Shown: piece after piece, positions 43,775 to 54,747 of the stretch
Position numbering within the stretch: the first letter of the stretch is position 1
Layout: each line of letters starts with the position of its first letter
Translations under genes and position numbers: made by a program
The notes under the pieces: model-generated
What the model was told of the DNA's origin: nothing
Databases searched by the model: none
What the model saw: the letters and a program-made list of their open reading frames with translations, nothing else
Source: Cyanidiococcus yangmingshanensis
Taxonomy: Eukaryota; Rhodophyta; Bangiophyceae; Cyanidiales; Cyanidiaceae
DNA: 64,000 nt
NCBI GenBank assembly: GCA_013995675.1
Contig: VWRR01000015.1
Location: forward strand, 248,001-312,000
Reading direction: 5' to 3'

Positions 43775-45077
43775 ATGGACAAGCGTCAGTTTCTAGAGGC
43801 CTTAACACAGCGTTTGCTTGACCGAGAACGACGCGGGCTGAAGCGAAGGCTGCTTGAATACTCCGAGGGCCTCGCCCCAGACTCAGCTAACGACTTTGCC
43901 TCAAACGATTACCTAAGTTTCGCGCGATCTGACGTATTGGCTCAGCGGATCCAAGTACTCACGATACAGGCTCAGCAACGAGTGGAGGTGAAGAACGGCT
44001 CGAGCGGTTCGCGTCTCTTGACTGGGGACTCGGCGTTGGCGCAAACCGTGGAAGAGGAACTCGCCACCTACCACGAAGTAGAGTCTTGTCTGCTCTTCAA
44101 TTCTGGATATGACTGTAACGTTGGTCTTTTTAGCTGCATCGCCACTGCAGAGCGAGATGCGCTTCTCGTTGATGAAAGCGTGCACGCAAGCGTCTTCGAC
44201 GGATGCCGCCTGAGTCGAGCTCGAACGGTACAACGATTTCGGCACAACGACTTTACAGATCTAGAGTCGCAACTGATCAAATTACGCGCAGAAATAGGTG
44301 ATACTGGTTGGATTCTAGTGGGAGTCGAGTCCTGCTACTCGATGGATGGAGACTTGTTGACGCAGCCGGCAGCTGTCCTGGACCGATGTCGAGCTCATCG
44401 GGCGCTGCTGATCGTCGATGAGGCACATTCAGTAGGCATTCACGGTGCACGCGGTTGTGGCCTCATGCACCCGCACAAGAATCATCCGGCTTTGTTGGCA
44501 CGTATTGTAACTTTCGGAAAAGCTTTGGGTCAGCACGGAGCCGCAGTGCTCTGTCCCACTACGCTGCGCGAGTATTTGGTGAATTATGCCCGGCCCCTCA
44601 TCTACAGCACATCATTACCGGTACATAGTTTATGTGCAATACGCGCCTCGTATCAAATGCTGGCGTCCAGTTTCGCGGAGTATCGGCGCCAGCAGCTAAA
44701 AGAACGGCTTGCTGTGTTCCAGGCTCATGTGCAACGTCTCGTGCGGCGCTTTCCGCAGATGCCCAAGCCACTTTTGAATGCAGAGAGCCCTATTCAGGCA
44801 ATCGTGATCCCAGGCAACGAGGCATGCACCCAGGTAGCAACACGAATGCGTCAGCGAGGCTTTGATGTTTATCCGATCCGGTACCCGACTGTAGAACGCG
44901 GTTCCGAGCGACTTCGCATCGTGATCCATGCCCACAATACTAACGCCTGCAATCGAGGCACTCATCCACGCCTTGGCGGATGAATTCGAGCGCCTGCAAG
45001 CACGCCGCGAACTCATCGACAAATCCCTCAGTGTCCATGATCCTCTGCCCAGCGTACAAGTTCGAGCACGACTCTGA
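43775..45077 (+). CDS. bioF: KAPA synthase (8-amino-7-oxononanoate synthase), one frame break
   Basis: A PLP enzyme joining pimeloyl-CoA (or pimeloyl-ACP) and alanine in the first ring-building step of biotin synthesis. Motifs: NDYLSFAR near the start, NGSSGSRLLTGD, DEAHSVGIHGARGCG, and the PLP-lysine in TFGKALGQHGA near residue 248. The main frame ends with a wrong tail. Skipping one base at the aa of 44942-44943 turns it into HAHNTTPAIEALIHALADEF and on to a stop at 45075-45077, a normal BioF C-terminus. The corrected last residues are VQVRARL; ARL is a PTS1-type peroxisomal signal, and plant and fungal BioF are peroxisomal. The same strand carries bioB 25 kb to the left. Confidence 0.93.
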
Positions 45078-45485
45078 GGATAGTTTGAAAATCGACACCG
45101 CCATTGTTATGCAAACCAAGTGAGCAGGCATCAGATCGATAGCGCACCCCTATGAATGCCGCAGACGTGTTCTCGGAGGGGGATATCAGGCAAGCATGCC
45201 GGTGGTCCGGATGAATGCTAAAGAGTCTGATTGCTTGAGCCTTCACACACACACATACAAACAAACACAACATGTGTACCGTCCTCTCCATGCCATCGTC
45301 GACATCGCCCGCTATCTGCGGCGTTGTTCGCCGTCAGCCGATATTGAGGCGTCTCAGCGGATGCAATTGGAGCCTCCGCTGCGTGCATCTCGCGTGCATG
45401 CATCTCACTGCACCGGACGCGTACCTGTCTATGCTGTTTCGCCCTGTGCACTGAGAGCGCCATCCTGGCGTCTTTCGTTCCGATA
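45078..45485. other. Convergent region with CA-rich repeat
   Basis: About 410 bases between two stops. A CA-rich stretch lies at 45244-45273. No gene seen. Confidence 0.4.
45244..45273. repeat. CA-rich simple repeat
   Basis: CACACACACACA followed by CATACAAACAAACACAACAT, a short imperfect microsatellite. Confidence 0.8.
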
Positions 45486-45797
45486 TCACTGGCTCGGCGC
45501 CTCGTAGCCACGACGCTCAATTGCGCCGACCAACTTAGCAGAGTCAGCCGATAGATATCGCGCTTCCTGATCGAGGGTCCCTGTATATCCGTATCTCGCC
45601 CGTGATCGACGAACAGTGATCATTTCCCGGAGGAGTTGCTCATAAAACCGGCTTGAATCGTCCAAAGGATATGCTCGAAGAGCACTATCGACCACGCCAT
45701 CGTCGTACAATCCGACACAAACAGCCCATTCTCCACGCGCAGCGCAACCATCGCTGCTACCGTTCCTTGCGCTCTGCGGATACGCAACGCGTATCAT
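45486..45797 (-). CDS. Small hypothetical protein
   Basis: A 103-residue frame from an ATG. The composition is protein-like: WAVCVGLYDDGVVDSALRAY, then SSRFYEQLLREMITVRRSRA and YLSADSAKLVGAIERRGYE. The helix around YEQLLREM vaguely recalls small LYR-type or ribosome-associated proteins, but the motif is not present and I cannot name it. There is no membrane segment or presequence. Real coding is plausible given its closeness to neighbours and lack of overlapping genes. Confidence 0.4.
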   Translation of the reverse strand: MIRVAYPQSARNGSSDGCAARGEWAVCVGLYDDGVVDSALRAYPLDDSSRFYEQLLREMITVRRSRARYGYTGTLDQEARYLSADSAKLVGAIERRGYEAPSQ

Positions 45798-46557
45798 GAT
45801 GACGGCGCCCTAGAATCAATGTTTATTTCTGCATCAACAAACGTATCATCGAACAAGAGTGTGATTCCGTGCAAACACACTCATCCTACGGCCAACCCAC
45901 ATCATCGTTCCAAAATGCCCATCTTCGTGTCGATATAGATTCCGTGATGGGCATTTGTTCCGGTCTCATCGGGCAGAGATAGGATTCCTGATTGGCGCAC
46001 CCGAATCGATGCCAGATGCGCATCCGTGCGAGGATGCAGTCACACTGTCATCCCGCGCGCATTCCTGGGCATCCCTGGATGTCACGTGCGGAAATGCACT
46101 CGCCGAGGCCGCATGCAGCGGCAGCGCACCTGGTTGGCCATTTCGCTGGGCTCGAGGATGCGTGCGCGCACGGCACGCATCTGCCGGCCATCGCAGACGA
46201 CCAACACACGCACAGTCCGATCTTGTGCGTGCGTGCTGTTGTGAACACGCAAGTGGAAGAAACCTTGTCGTTGAACGCTTCAACTCAAGCTCTAAACGTG
46301 TATAAGTCGCTGTTCTTATTGCTTGTGGGCTTGCGTACTGCGAGTTTTTTGGCGTTAGTGGCGAACGAGGACAACTGCGGAACGGTGACTGTTTGAGCGA
46401 ACCGACAGTTGTAGCAGCGACGTGACGCCCAACGAGGAACGCTGCGTTCAGTGGTGCGCGTTGAGAGTGCGGTTTGAGTTTCTTTACCGGCAGCTTGATT
46501 CTGTGCCTTTCGACGGGCGTGTGTGTTCTGCTGACGCCTGGCGACCGTAACGTGGTC
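45798..46557. other. Divergent intergenic region
   Basis: About 760 bases upstream of the metallophosphoesterase. It is rich in GCAT/GTGCG words around 46010-46240. No gene recognised. Confidence 0.35.
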
Positions 46558-48156
46558 ATGTTGGGGCGACAACGGGTTCTGGGCTGGGCGTATGCTCATT
46601 CGCCGCCGAGTCGAAAGCGCTCGAGGTACGCCTCTGGAGCAGCGGTCTGCGCTTGTCCTGGCTTTACGTCATGGGTAGTGCGTGGCGGGTTCGTGAAGGG
46701 CGCCCGTTCGTTTTGTGGCTGGATTGTACCTGCTGTCCAGCGTCAACGGTTTCGTACAGGTCTCAGCGAACTGTTCGCCTCGGCGACGGCGGCTGACACC
46801 GATGGTGGCCGACGAAATCGTAGTTCAGGACGTCCTGTGCGAAGGTTAGCCCTGATATCTGATGTGCATATTTTTGACCCTGATGGTATTGGGCAGGAAT
46901 CAGTGGCAAATTTTATGAATCTTCGAGCGTTGGGGCTCCTCAATATTTGGCTACTGAGAGGACCAGATCGATTCTCAGAACGAGTTCTGCGAGCAGCGCT
47001 ACGAGATATGCAAGAAAACCTGCAGGTGGATCATTTGATTCTGGCCGGTGACATTACAAATCTATCGCTGGAATGCGAGTTTTCTCGAGCCGCTGCCGCG
47101 TTCGAGCGCTTTGCAGGGAATGATCCCATGCGAGTGACGGCAGTGCCGGGCAATCACGATATCTACAACAACTTTGAGGCGTTGCGGCGACCGACGTTAT
47201 TTTCGAAATATTTCGGTCAGTATGCGCGAAGCGACGTTCCGCGACCGCCGTACGCATGGAATCTACTGAATGGGTTGTCAAAACCGACGCAGGGCCTTCT
47301 TCGACGTCTGTATGCCGAACGCAAGTTGAGCAAACAGCGCGCACGTTTGGCTCGACTCGGTGAACCCATTTTGCGCGGTGAGCGGGTCTCAGCCGCGGTG
47401 CTGGAACCGTCCACGGAGCCACTGTCTACTCAGCAGGGGGCGTCTTTGTCACCAAATTTACCCGAATCGCCCCCATACCATGGAGACGCAGAAAAATCTG
47501 GTGGCGAATTCCCGTTTATTCAGCTCCGCGGAGATATCCTTTTCATTGGATTGAACACGGCTCTACCAGGTACGGCACAAGGCGAAGTGGGGAACTCCCA
47601 GTGGCGGCTTCTGCGCTCGATGATGGAGTCTCCCATTGGTCGCCGCCTCCGTGAACGTGCTCGCTTTCGTGTCATGGTGTTGCACCACCCGGCTCAGGAT
47701 CCGGACGTGCGTGGACTGCCGCTCATTCGCGACATTGGCCACGATTTGAAGGACTGGGCAGAGATTCCACCTGTAGCGAATGCGTTTGATATCGACCTTG
47801 TGGTTCATGGGCATAATCACGTTCCCTATATCGGATGGCTCAAGAATGCGCCAAATACACTTGTTGTTGAGGGCGGTTCTGGAACGCTTATCGACCTGAA
47901 ACACCCGGATCGCATGGCTCGCTATACAGTCTTTGAGCTGAATGAATCAGGTCGCATCGAGCGAATATACGCCCGAGTTTGGAACCACATGTACTACGAA
48001 AACGTCCGGAACATTCTAGGAGGACCAGAACCAATGCCTCGGGACATCTTTCAGACTCAGGAGATTGTCATCCCTAGTCGGTGGGATGCTGGCCACTGGG
48101 GAGAGTCGCGACCACAGCTGCGCAAGCGAAGACTTTTTCGTGGTTTGTCTTTTTAA
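46558..48156 (+). CDS. Calcineurin-like metallophosphoesterase, organelle-targeted
   Basis: The 532-residue protein contains all five metallophosphoesterase blocks: ISDVHIFDPDG (near residue 100), LAGDITNLS (163), VPGNHDIYNN (199), VLHHPAQDP and VVHGHNHVPYIG (416). They supply the Asp, His and Asn ligands of a dinuclear metal site. A Ser/Pro-rich insert sits between GNHD and the later blocks. The N-terminus (MLGRQRVLGWAYAHSPPSRK) is basic and Ser-rich, fitting an organelle signal. Substrates in this family range from phosphoproteins to cyclic nucleotides and nucleotide polyphosphates, and cannot be told here. ATG 46558 was preferred to a TTG 28 codons upstream. Confidence 0.88.
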   Translation: MLGRQRVLGWAYAHSPPSRKRSRYASGAAVCACPGFTSWVVRGGFVKGARSFCGWIVPAVQRQRFRTGLSELFASATAADTDGGRRNRSSGRPVRRLALISDVHIFDPDGIGQESVANFMNLRALGLLNIWLLRGPDRFSERVLRAALRDMQENLQVDHLILAGDITNLSLECEFSRAAAAFERFAGNDPMRVTAVPGNHDIYNNFEALRRPTLFSKYFGQYARSDVPRPPYAWNLLNGLSKPTQGLLRRLYAERKLSKQRARLARLGEPILRGERVSAAVLEPSTEPLSTQQGASLSPNLPESPPYHGDAEKSGGEFPFIQLRGDILFIGLNTALPGTAQGEVGNSQWRLLRSMMESPIGRRLRERARFRVMVLHHPAQDPDVRGLPLIRDIGHDLKDWAEIPPVANAFDIDLVVHGHNHVPYIGWLKNAPNTLVVEGGSGTLIDLKHPDRMARYTVFELNESGRIERIYARVWNHMYYENVRNILGGPEPMPRDIFQTQEIVIPSRWDAGHWGESRPQLRKRRLFRGLSF

Positions 48157-48809
48157 CGACATGGCGAGCTGGGCTTGACAACTGGGATATGTTGCGACAA
48201 TATTTCCCTTTCTACTGTTTCAGGATGTGTCTTCCACTGGCCACTGCAGCCGCCACTGCTTCAAGTGCCGGGCGTTGGCTGATGAGCATTGTGATTGCGC
48301 TGGTCTCGCGGACTCAAGTGCGATCGGGCCTCCCAACGGGCAACAGACGAATGCTGATAGACAAGACCCATGAGTCGAATTCCAAGATGCGGCGCACAGA
48401 CCGCAGCGTCTTTGTCCACGCGGAATCGAAAACATGCATGACTGGGGGTGCAAAGGCGTTCGACACCGCACCAAAAATGTCTCTAGTTTTGGATCTGCCG
48501 GATCACCGATCTCGAGTTCAATCCGACCAAAGCAGGACTTGTTTGAATGTCTCGCGGTTGAGAATGGGTTGGACGCTGCTCGCTATGTACATTTGCTGAT
48601 TAATAAACTTGATGAGAGGGTTGCTTCTTAACTCCTTGTTCGGATTTAGTAGACAAGCACTCTCCAGTGCGTTGTAAGCCCTGATTCATTTGGTTCCTCA
48701 TGCACCCTGCGACGTGATTGGTATCCTCGCCACTGCCAAGGTAAGCGCTCGTACGCGTACAATCGCTTGGGCCTCATTCGAGTCGTGTCTCTCCAGAATC
48801 GGGATATGG
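48157..48809. other. Convergent 3' region
   Basis: About 650 bases between two stops. A TTAATAAAC word near 48600 may be a polyadenylation signal. No gene seen. Confidence 0.4.
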
Positions 48810-50393
48810 TCATGTTCCCGGCACGGATCGGTTCGGTATCGAGCAGGTACCGAACACGTCGGCCGTGCCATGAAGTGATTCCGTCTGTTTCGCGCACCAA
48901 TTTCGGACTTTTGTACACTGAGAACGCACTAGCCTCGCAGTTCGTCTGGACTGGTCACTGTCGCGTGAGAACGGTTCCCACCGAAGCGCATTCGTCTGCA
49001 CAAGACCCATGAGCGCGTCACGACAAGCCGCTGTTTGGAACACCTCCTCGGGATACCAGACACCGGGGATAAAAGGTACGGTGATGCCAAGAGCTTCCGG
49101 GAAAATTCTGGCAAGAGCAAACGCTGCTGTGCATTCACCGACAGCGTCCGTGAGGCGCTCATGCACGTACAAGAAGTAATCGTGATATGAGGCTCTGGTC
49201 TGTTCCCCGCGTTGCCAGCAGTCAACACGAACTGCAGTGCGTGCGCCCACCAGCCAGTCTACAAGACGCACAAACGGTAAACTTGCTACAGTAATACCTG
49301 CCATGCGTTCACGGAGTATTGCTGGAGGAAGAAATCGGGCCATGCACCACATCAGTCCATTCCATAGCGCCGGTGCGGTGCCGAAACGGGCTTCCGCATG
49401 CTCAACGCCATACACGGAATGTGCCGAGCGCACTTCGGGCAGATTCAAGAGATAAGTGGTGCGTTGGCCACCACACTCTATGCCGAAATCTACTCGTCGT
49501 GGATCACTATAGGCAGGACGCCACTGCAGGACGCCGTTTCGCACAGTATACACGGGCTCTGCCAGCAGCAAGTAAGTGGCGCTGAGAATCGTGGCGCCAG
49601 CGCCCCCCGAACCCGCCGTAAAATACGAGAACTCAATGCCGCGCTCGCAAGCCGAACGCTGCTCGTCTGAACAGCCCGGCAGACGGCTCATCAAATCAGC
49701 TGCCATGAGGTTACTGATCCCCGGGTAGATCCCGGTACTGATCCAGGCAGTTATACCAGCGCGTTGTGCTGCATCTGCGTGTTGGACGCGACACGTTTCC
49801 GCATGATGCATATCATCCGCAACGTCCTGATAGTTGACACCAGCGAGCATACAGGCTTCAAGAAGGCGCCCAGCGTTGCGGCCACGGTTCTGAAACGGGC
49901 CAGCCGTATGCACAACGAGATCGTACTGACATAGCAGCGAAACCAACTCAGGAAAATCATCTTGCACCCAGTTTAGTTGAACGTGGTTCCGAAGGATGGA
50001 TCGTTCAGTCAGTGAGTGGAGACGCTGCCCCAGGCGCTGCAGCGTCTGATCACCTCGTCGTTGGTTGCGCCCTCCAATGTCGATAAGCAGCTTGTTGGCA
50101 ACGCCTCGCCGCTGCGCCAAGCGCACGATCTGTTCAACAACCGCACCTCCGACTCGCCCACTTCCACCAACAACTAGGACTCGTTTAGGCGCCTCCGCAT
50201 CGGTAAGGTTTCCAATGAATACAGTTCTTCGGTGCAGTGGCGAAAACGGATCGCGCTGGGCGTCTCGAGAACGTTCAGGCCAGCAAGCCGGCCTCGTCGT
50301 CCAACGACTCGTCGATCGAGACGCGACAGCTATTCGAGCCAGATACATACTGTCGGGAACGAAAAGAGGTTGCTTCGCTCCTTTCATATTCAT
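48810..50393 (-). CDS. Saccharopine-dehydrogenase-like NAD(P)-binding protein
   Basis: The 527-residue protein has an N-terminal Rossmann fold at about residues 68-190: RVLVVGGSGRVGGAVVEQ is the nucleotide-binding loop, followed by YDLVVHTAGPFQNRGRN and LAGVNYQDVADDMHHAE. WISTGIYPGISNLMAADL is typical of this family. Plants have similar plastid proteins annotated as saccharopine dehydrogenase-like whose reaction is unknown, so lysine metabolism should not be assumed. The N-terminus (MYLARIAVASRSTSRWTTR after a short lead) looks like a transit peptide. The last ~60 residues are Ser/Arg rich. Intact from ATG 50393, which lies about 800 bases from the AGC kinase start on the other strand. Confidence 0.85.
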   Translation of the reverse strand: MNMKGAKQPLFVPDSMYLARIAVASRSTSRWTTRPACWPERSRDAQRDPFSPLHRRTVFIGNLTDAEAPKRVLVVGGSGRVGGAVVEQIVRLAQRRGVANKLLIDIGGRNQRRGDQTLQRLGQRLHSLTERSILRNHVQLNWVQDDFPELVSLLCQYDLVVHTAGPFQNRGRNAGRLLEACMLAGVNYQDVADDMHHAETCRVQHADAAQRAGITAWISTGIYPGISNLMAADLMSRLPGCSDEQRSACERGIEFSYFTAGSGGAGATILSATYLLLAEPVYTVRNGVLQWRPAYSDPRRVDFGIECGGQRTTYLLNLPEVRSAHSVYGVEHAEARFGTAPALWNGLMWCMARFLPPAILRERMAGITVASLPFVRLVDWLVGARTAVRVDCWQRGEQTRASYHDYFLYVHERLTDAVGECTAAFALARIFPEALGITVPFIPGVWYPEEVFQTAACRDALMGLVQTNALRWEPFSRDSDQSRRTARLVRSQCTKVRNWCAKQTESLHGTADVFGTCSIPNRSVPGT

Positions 50394-51187
50394 CGATCTG
50401 ATGCATACGTCCGAAAAGCTGGCAACTTGAGCGCTGTTGCGTTTATACTGGATCGTCGACCTCTTGGATGAACGAGCGCCTTGACGCCAGGGCCCCCAAT
50501 CTCGCTCGATGATGCACGACCAGCATGCGATCCGCGCTGATTCGGTTTACCAATTTCAACATGCAGTCTGCGAGGCTGCCTCGACACGTAATCTCGACAT
50601 GATGGGCTCCTGCACGGCTGCGTCGTCATGCGCAACGCCCTGCAGTACGGTTGCGATGCAGCAAAATCTCTGGTCCAGAGAAGCGCATGTCCACGCGCGT
50701 TCCCGAAACGAGCATCGAAGCAACGCGTCCGCGAGTGCGAGTCCACGATCATCCCCAATGGTTGTGTATGGATCCATACCGCATCGTTCCAGCTAGGTTT
50801 GCAAGAAACCCAATCTTCGGTCAATAGACGCCTGCTCTTCTCGGTGTTGGTTCGATCAAGACAGATTCCGGAACCCAACGGGTCATGAACACATCGATGA
50901 ACCCAAATGATAGACGTCCAGGACGGCGATGTCCTCTATGAACCATTTGGTGAAGGTTCGAATATCAATCTCAAGGGCATCGATCCGCACGGATGGCGAG
51001 ACCCAGAGGCGTCCACTGAAATCACGCCCGACGCATCCACCAATGAATTGCGCACGCATGGCGTCGAGAAGCACGCATCCACGATGCACGCATCCCGCGT
51101 GCGCATGCATGCCCTCGATTACGCATTGTTCTTATTGTTCTGGCGTGAAACAGCGTGCTGAAACAGGAAAGTGGAAACGTTCCAGCA
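50394..51187. other. Divergent intergenic region
   Basis: About 790 bases. Around 51050-51110 the word CACGCATC occurs three times near a GCGCATGCATGC palindromic stretch. No gene recognised. Confidence 0.35.
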
Positions 51188-54100
51188 ATGGCTAGTGCAG
51201 CTGGAGGTTACCGTCAAGAACTTGAAGGAATGGAGAGTAAAGGAAAGATTGCTGGAGCTGGGGTTGCTAGAGCATCGACGCGGACGCTGGGGACACGACC
51301 GGTGCAGGCGCTGAAACCGCCAACCGAGCAACGCGCTTCGCCGACTCGTTATCCGTGGGTTGGCCCAGCTGCCCGCCCAATGCCTGGTCGTGCGGCACCG
51401 GTACCGCCCATAGGCGCGAATATGGACCTCTGTCGAGAGGCGCTTCAACTTCGCATTTTGCGCTCGCACACGGCGCTGTGTAGCGGCTGGGTCGAGGCTC
51501 GCAAGAGTTCAGAGCCAGTGCGCTTGCCTACTCGGCCATATCCGCGGTCCTCGTCGGGATCTATATCGGGTACATCGGTGGTCAGTGAACGGACGCCTTC
51601 CCAAACGGATGAAAAGCCGAAAGACCGGACGCTGCGACGAGAGTTTTCCTCTCCTGATCTGGGTGAGTTCAACAGAATGACTGTGCAGGAGCGCAAGGTT
51701 CCGCACCGTCCGACACTGCCAGATTTTGCACACGCTAACGGCGGCGAAGGAGGGGGAAGTCTGCCGCCCACGAACACGACAGGAGCGGTGCGACGATCGA
51801 GCCAGAGCAGTGCTTCCGACAGCTCCCAGGCGAGCGTCGAGGCTGCGACACCGTCAGAGCGTGAACCATCGCCGGGGCTGCCCGAGCATGGCAGAGCAGC
51901 ATCTGGGCGAACGCATCGTGAAGGAGTGCCATCAAATGCACCGAACAATGAGACATCGCGCCAAGCGCTCGCCAAGGCCGCTGCGGCGGCGAACACCCAC
52001 TCGAGCGCACCGCCGGGAATCACTCAAAAGGACCATAGAAGAGAGCGAGGCAAAGGCAGTGTTGCGAAAACGTTCTCCAAACTGCTACTTCCTCGCAAAC
52101 TGTCTCTAGAGACGTTGGCGAAGAAGATGACTTTTGGGCTTGTGGGCAAGAAACCGCACACTGACCCGTGGAAGGAAATCTGGGCCGAAGTCCGCGCTGG
52201 ACTCCTGATTTTCTACCAGTACAACAAGACCAAATCACGCGGGACAACCTTGTCCATTTGCGATCGTCCCGTTGCTAGGCTGCACCGTGTACAGCCGAAC
52301 TGTAGACCAGTGTCACGCAGAAAAGGAGCGAGGAGCGGCGACCGCCGGTGGACGGCTATCGCTGCCGAATGGCGACGGCTCACTGACGACCAAAAGCAGC
52401 ACCCGAAGAGTGCCCGTGCCAGTCGGCCTACTTGGCAGCAAGTCGCGCGCAAAAGGGTTCTACGAAAAAAGTTCATGGTGATGAGGACGGAGGTGAGGAT
52501 GGACCACTTGTTCTCCATCTGCAACCAAACCCGGAATTCCTCCATCGATCCAGCGACCCTGCTCACGGCTCCTCCTTCCGTTCGATCAAAATGCGTTTTC
52601 GGACGGTCGAGGAGCTCTTCCACTGGCATCACGTCTTGTCATTGTACTCGTCGCAACGCGTGGTCACTAGGGCCGACTTCGACCTAATCTGTTTGCTGGG
52701 ACGGGGTGCTTTTGGGCGGGTGGCCCTTGCCCGAGATTTGCTCGGCTCTGGTTCGCTGGTCAGCATCAAATTCATCGATAAGCGCATGATCTTTAGCAGT
52801 AGGGATAAGCTTCGGCGAATGGTGGACGAACGCCTCATTCTTCAAGCAGTCACTGGAAAGCCGTTCTTTGTACGACTCCTCTACGCGTTCGAGACTGGCG
52901 ACGCTCTCTGTATGGTCAATGATTTTTGCGAAGGCGGTGACCTTTTCCACTTCCTCTCTGTTTTTGCACAATACCGAGAGCGTCAATGGCGAGCGCGAGA
53001 GGAGGCCGGCGAAAAGGTTGACTGGGATCGGTTTCGACGGATGCGACGAGCCATCCCGATCTCCGTTGCCCGCTTTATCGCTGCGGAGATCCTCGTAGCA
53101 CTCGAGTTTCTTCACCGTTCCGACATTGTGTACAGAGACCTGAAACCGGAGAATGTCCTCTTCGACAGCCAAGGACATATTCGCCTAACTGATTTCGGAC
53201 TCGCACGTATTCTGGAAGCGGTGCCTGCTCAGACAACTGCCTACACTCAACGAGGAATCGGTGAGCGCGCACGGCGCTTCGCACTATATCAAGCCAGGAC
53301 GTCACGCCATCTCGGACGTATCGTCACCGTCATCCTCGTCGTCGTCGTCGAGTCCAGATAGTTCTTTTGTAGCCGCTCTGGAAGACGTCGGTGACCATGC
53401 TCGTGACGCGTATGACAAGGCCGATGAAATTGGCAGCGCAAGCAGTGACGGCCATACCCCGACTGCATCGTCAGGGGAACCAACCCATGTTCGCCAACGC
53501 GCAACCTCTTTCTGTGGCACCAAGTCCTACATCTCTCCGGAGATGCTCAAGACACGAGCGCGCCTGCTGCATGGTTATGGTTTCTCCGTGGATATCTGGG
53601 CCTACGGGGTGCTGCTCTACGACATGCTGGTTGGTCGGCCGCCGTTCTATTCGAGCGATCGCGAGCGCAGTTTCGCGCTCACGATGACCGCACGCCTTAG
53701 CATACCTGACTTTGTCGACGCGACAAGTGCAGACCTCTTAACTCGTCTGCTCGAAAAGAACGAACGAAAGCGTCTCGGTTGTGAGTCAGCGTACGCCACC
53801 GATTTTGAAAAAATCAAACGACATCCGTTCTTTGATGGTATCGATTGGTCGCTGGTTCAGGAGCGAAGGCTACCGGTACCCGCCGAGATCACCGAAGTAC
53901 TCCAACTGGGCCCCGAGGCAGCTCGCAAAGCTGGTGTGGATCCGAGTCATATCGACTGGCTGGTCCGCAACTTTGATCGTCGGTTCACAGAGAGCGATAT
54001 GGACTCGCTCATCGCCTCCCTGAATCGCTCATTTGACGATATACAACCCCTGGCTGGTGCTGGAGCCCAAGCTGGCACCAAGAACGCTGACCCTAACGCT

Positions 54101-54214
54101 TGCAAACGAAACTGTGCTGGGAGCATACCGGGTTTTATGTTCACCTACGAGGCTGCAACAACGGGTGCGCAACTGACCAGCCCAAAGAGTAACGACCGGA
54201 CACCAGCGAGTTGA
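51188..54214 (+). CDS. PH-domain AGC protein kinase, three frame breaks
   Basis: An Akt-like layout: a disordered Ser/Pro/Arg-rich N-terminus of about 300 residues, a PH domain (WKEIWAEVRAGLLIFYQYNK, IVPLLGCTVYSRTV, FRTVEELFHWHHVLSL), then an AGC kinase. Kinase motifs: LLGRGAFGRV, SIKFIDK (ATP lysine), YRDLKPENV, LTDFGLARIL, and CGTKSYISPEM. About 95 Ser-rich residues are inserted between DFG and the PE motif. The tail ends in GFMFTYE, resembling the AGC hydrophobic motif. The reading frame moves +1 three times: at the GGG of 52241-52243, the A6 run at 52465-52470 and near 53261-53262. Each join restores conserved sequence. ATG 51188 is the first after an in-frame GTG. Expected role: lipid-responsive signalling kinase. 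Confidence 0.85.
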
Positions 54215-54747
54215 TCGTATGGGAACAACTCGGGATTGGCGTGATCTTTACGCCTATGTATCTATAAAACAATCTACCGTCTTGATCCTCCACACGAGTA
54301 CGAAACTGGCCGTCTCGTAACCGGACGAGACGACGCCTCGAGACCAATCAACGAACTCAAACCTGTTCCAAGTCGACACTTACGCTTTCACAAGAGGAGA
54401 CTCGACCCAGTGCAACCCATATCTGTCTCGTGCCGGTCCCGTCAAAGGTTTCTCGTCGAACACTCCTGGTCACAGTACCGCAAAAACAGAAAAGTACTGA
54501 GAACGCCCTAGCAACGTTTCCGGTGAACGTCTTTCTTGTCCCGCGCATTTCTCCAGTTTCAACGGGCGAGTGCTATCGACCTCCGTTTTGCTCTTGTTTC
54601 GTCGGGATACGACACTATTGTCGATACGATCAAGAAGGTTCAACGAATCAACACGTTTGGAGACTAGAGTTTCGTTGCTTGACTGGAGAGCGCGACACTC
54701 GCACCGTTTTCGTTCACCGAGACGCGTTCACCAAGCGCAGGCTTGCC
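54215..54747. other. Intergenic region
   Basis: About 530 bases. The downstream frame is open back to 54430 but lacks an ATG there. No other gene. Confidence 0.4.
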
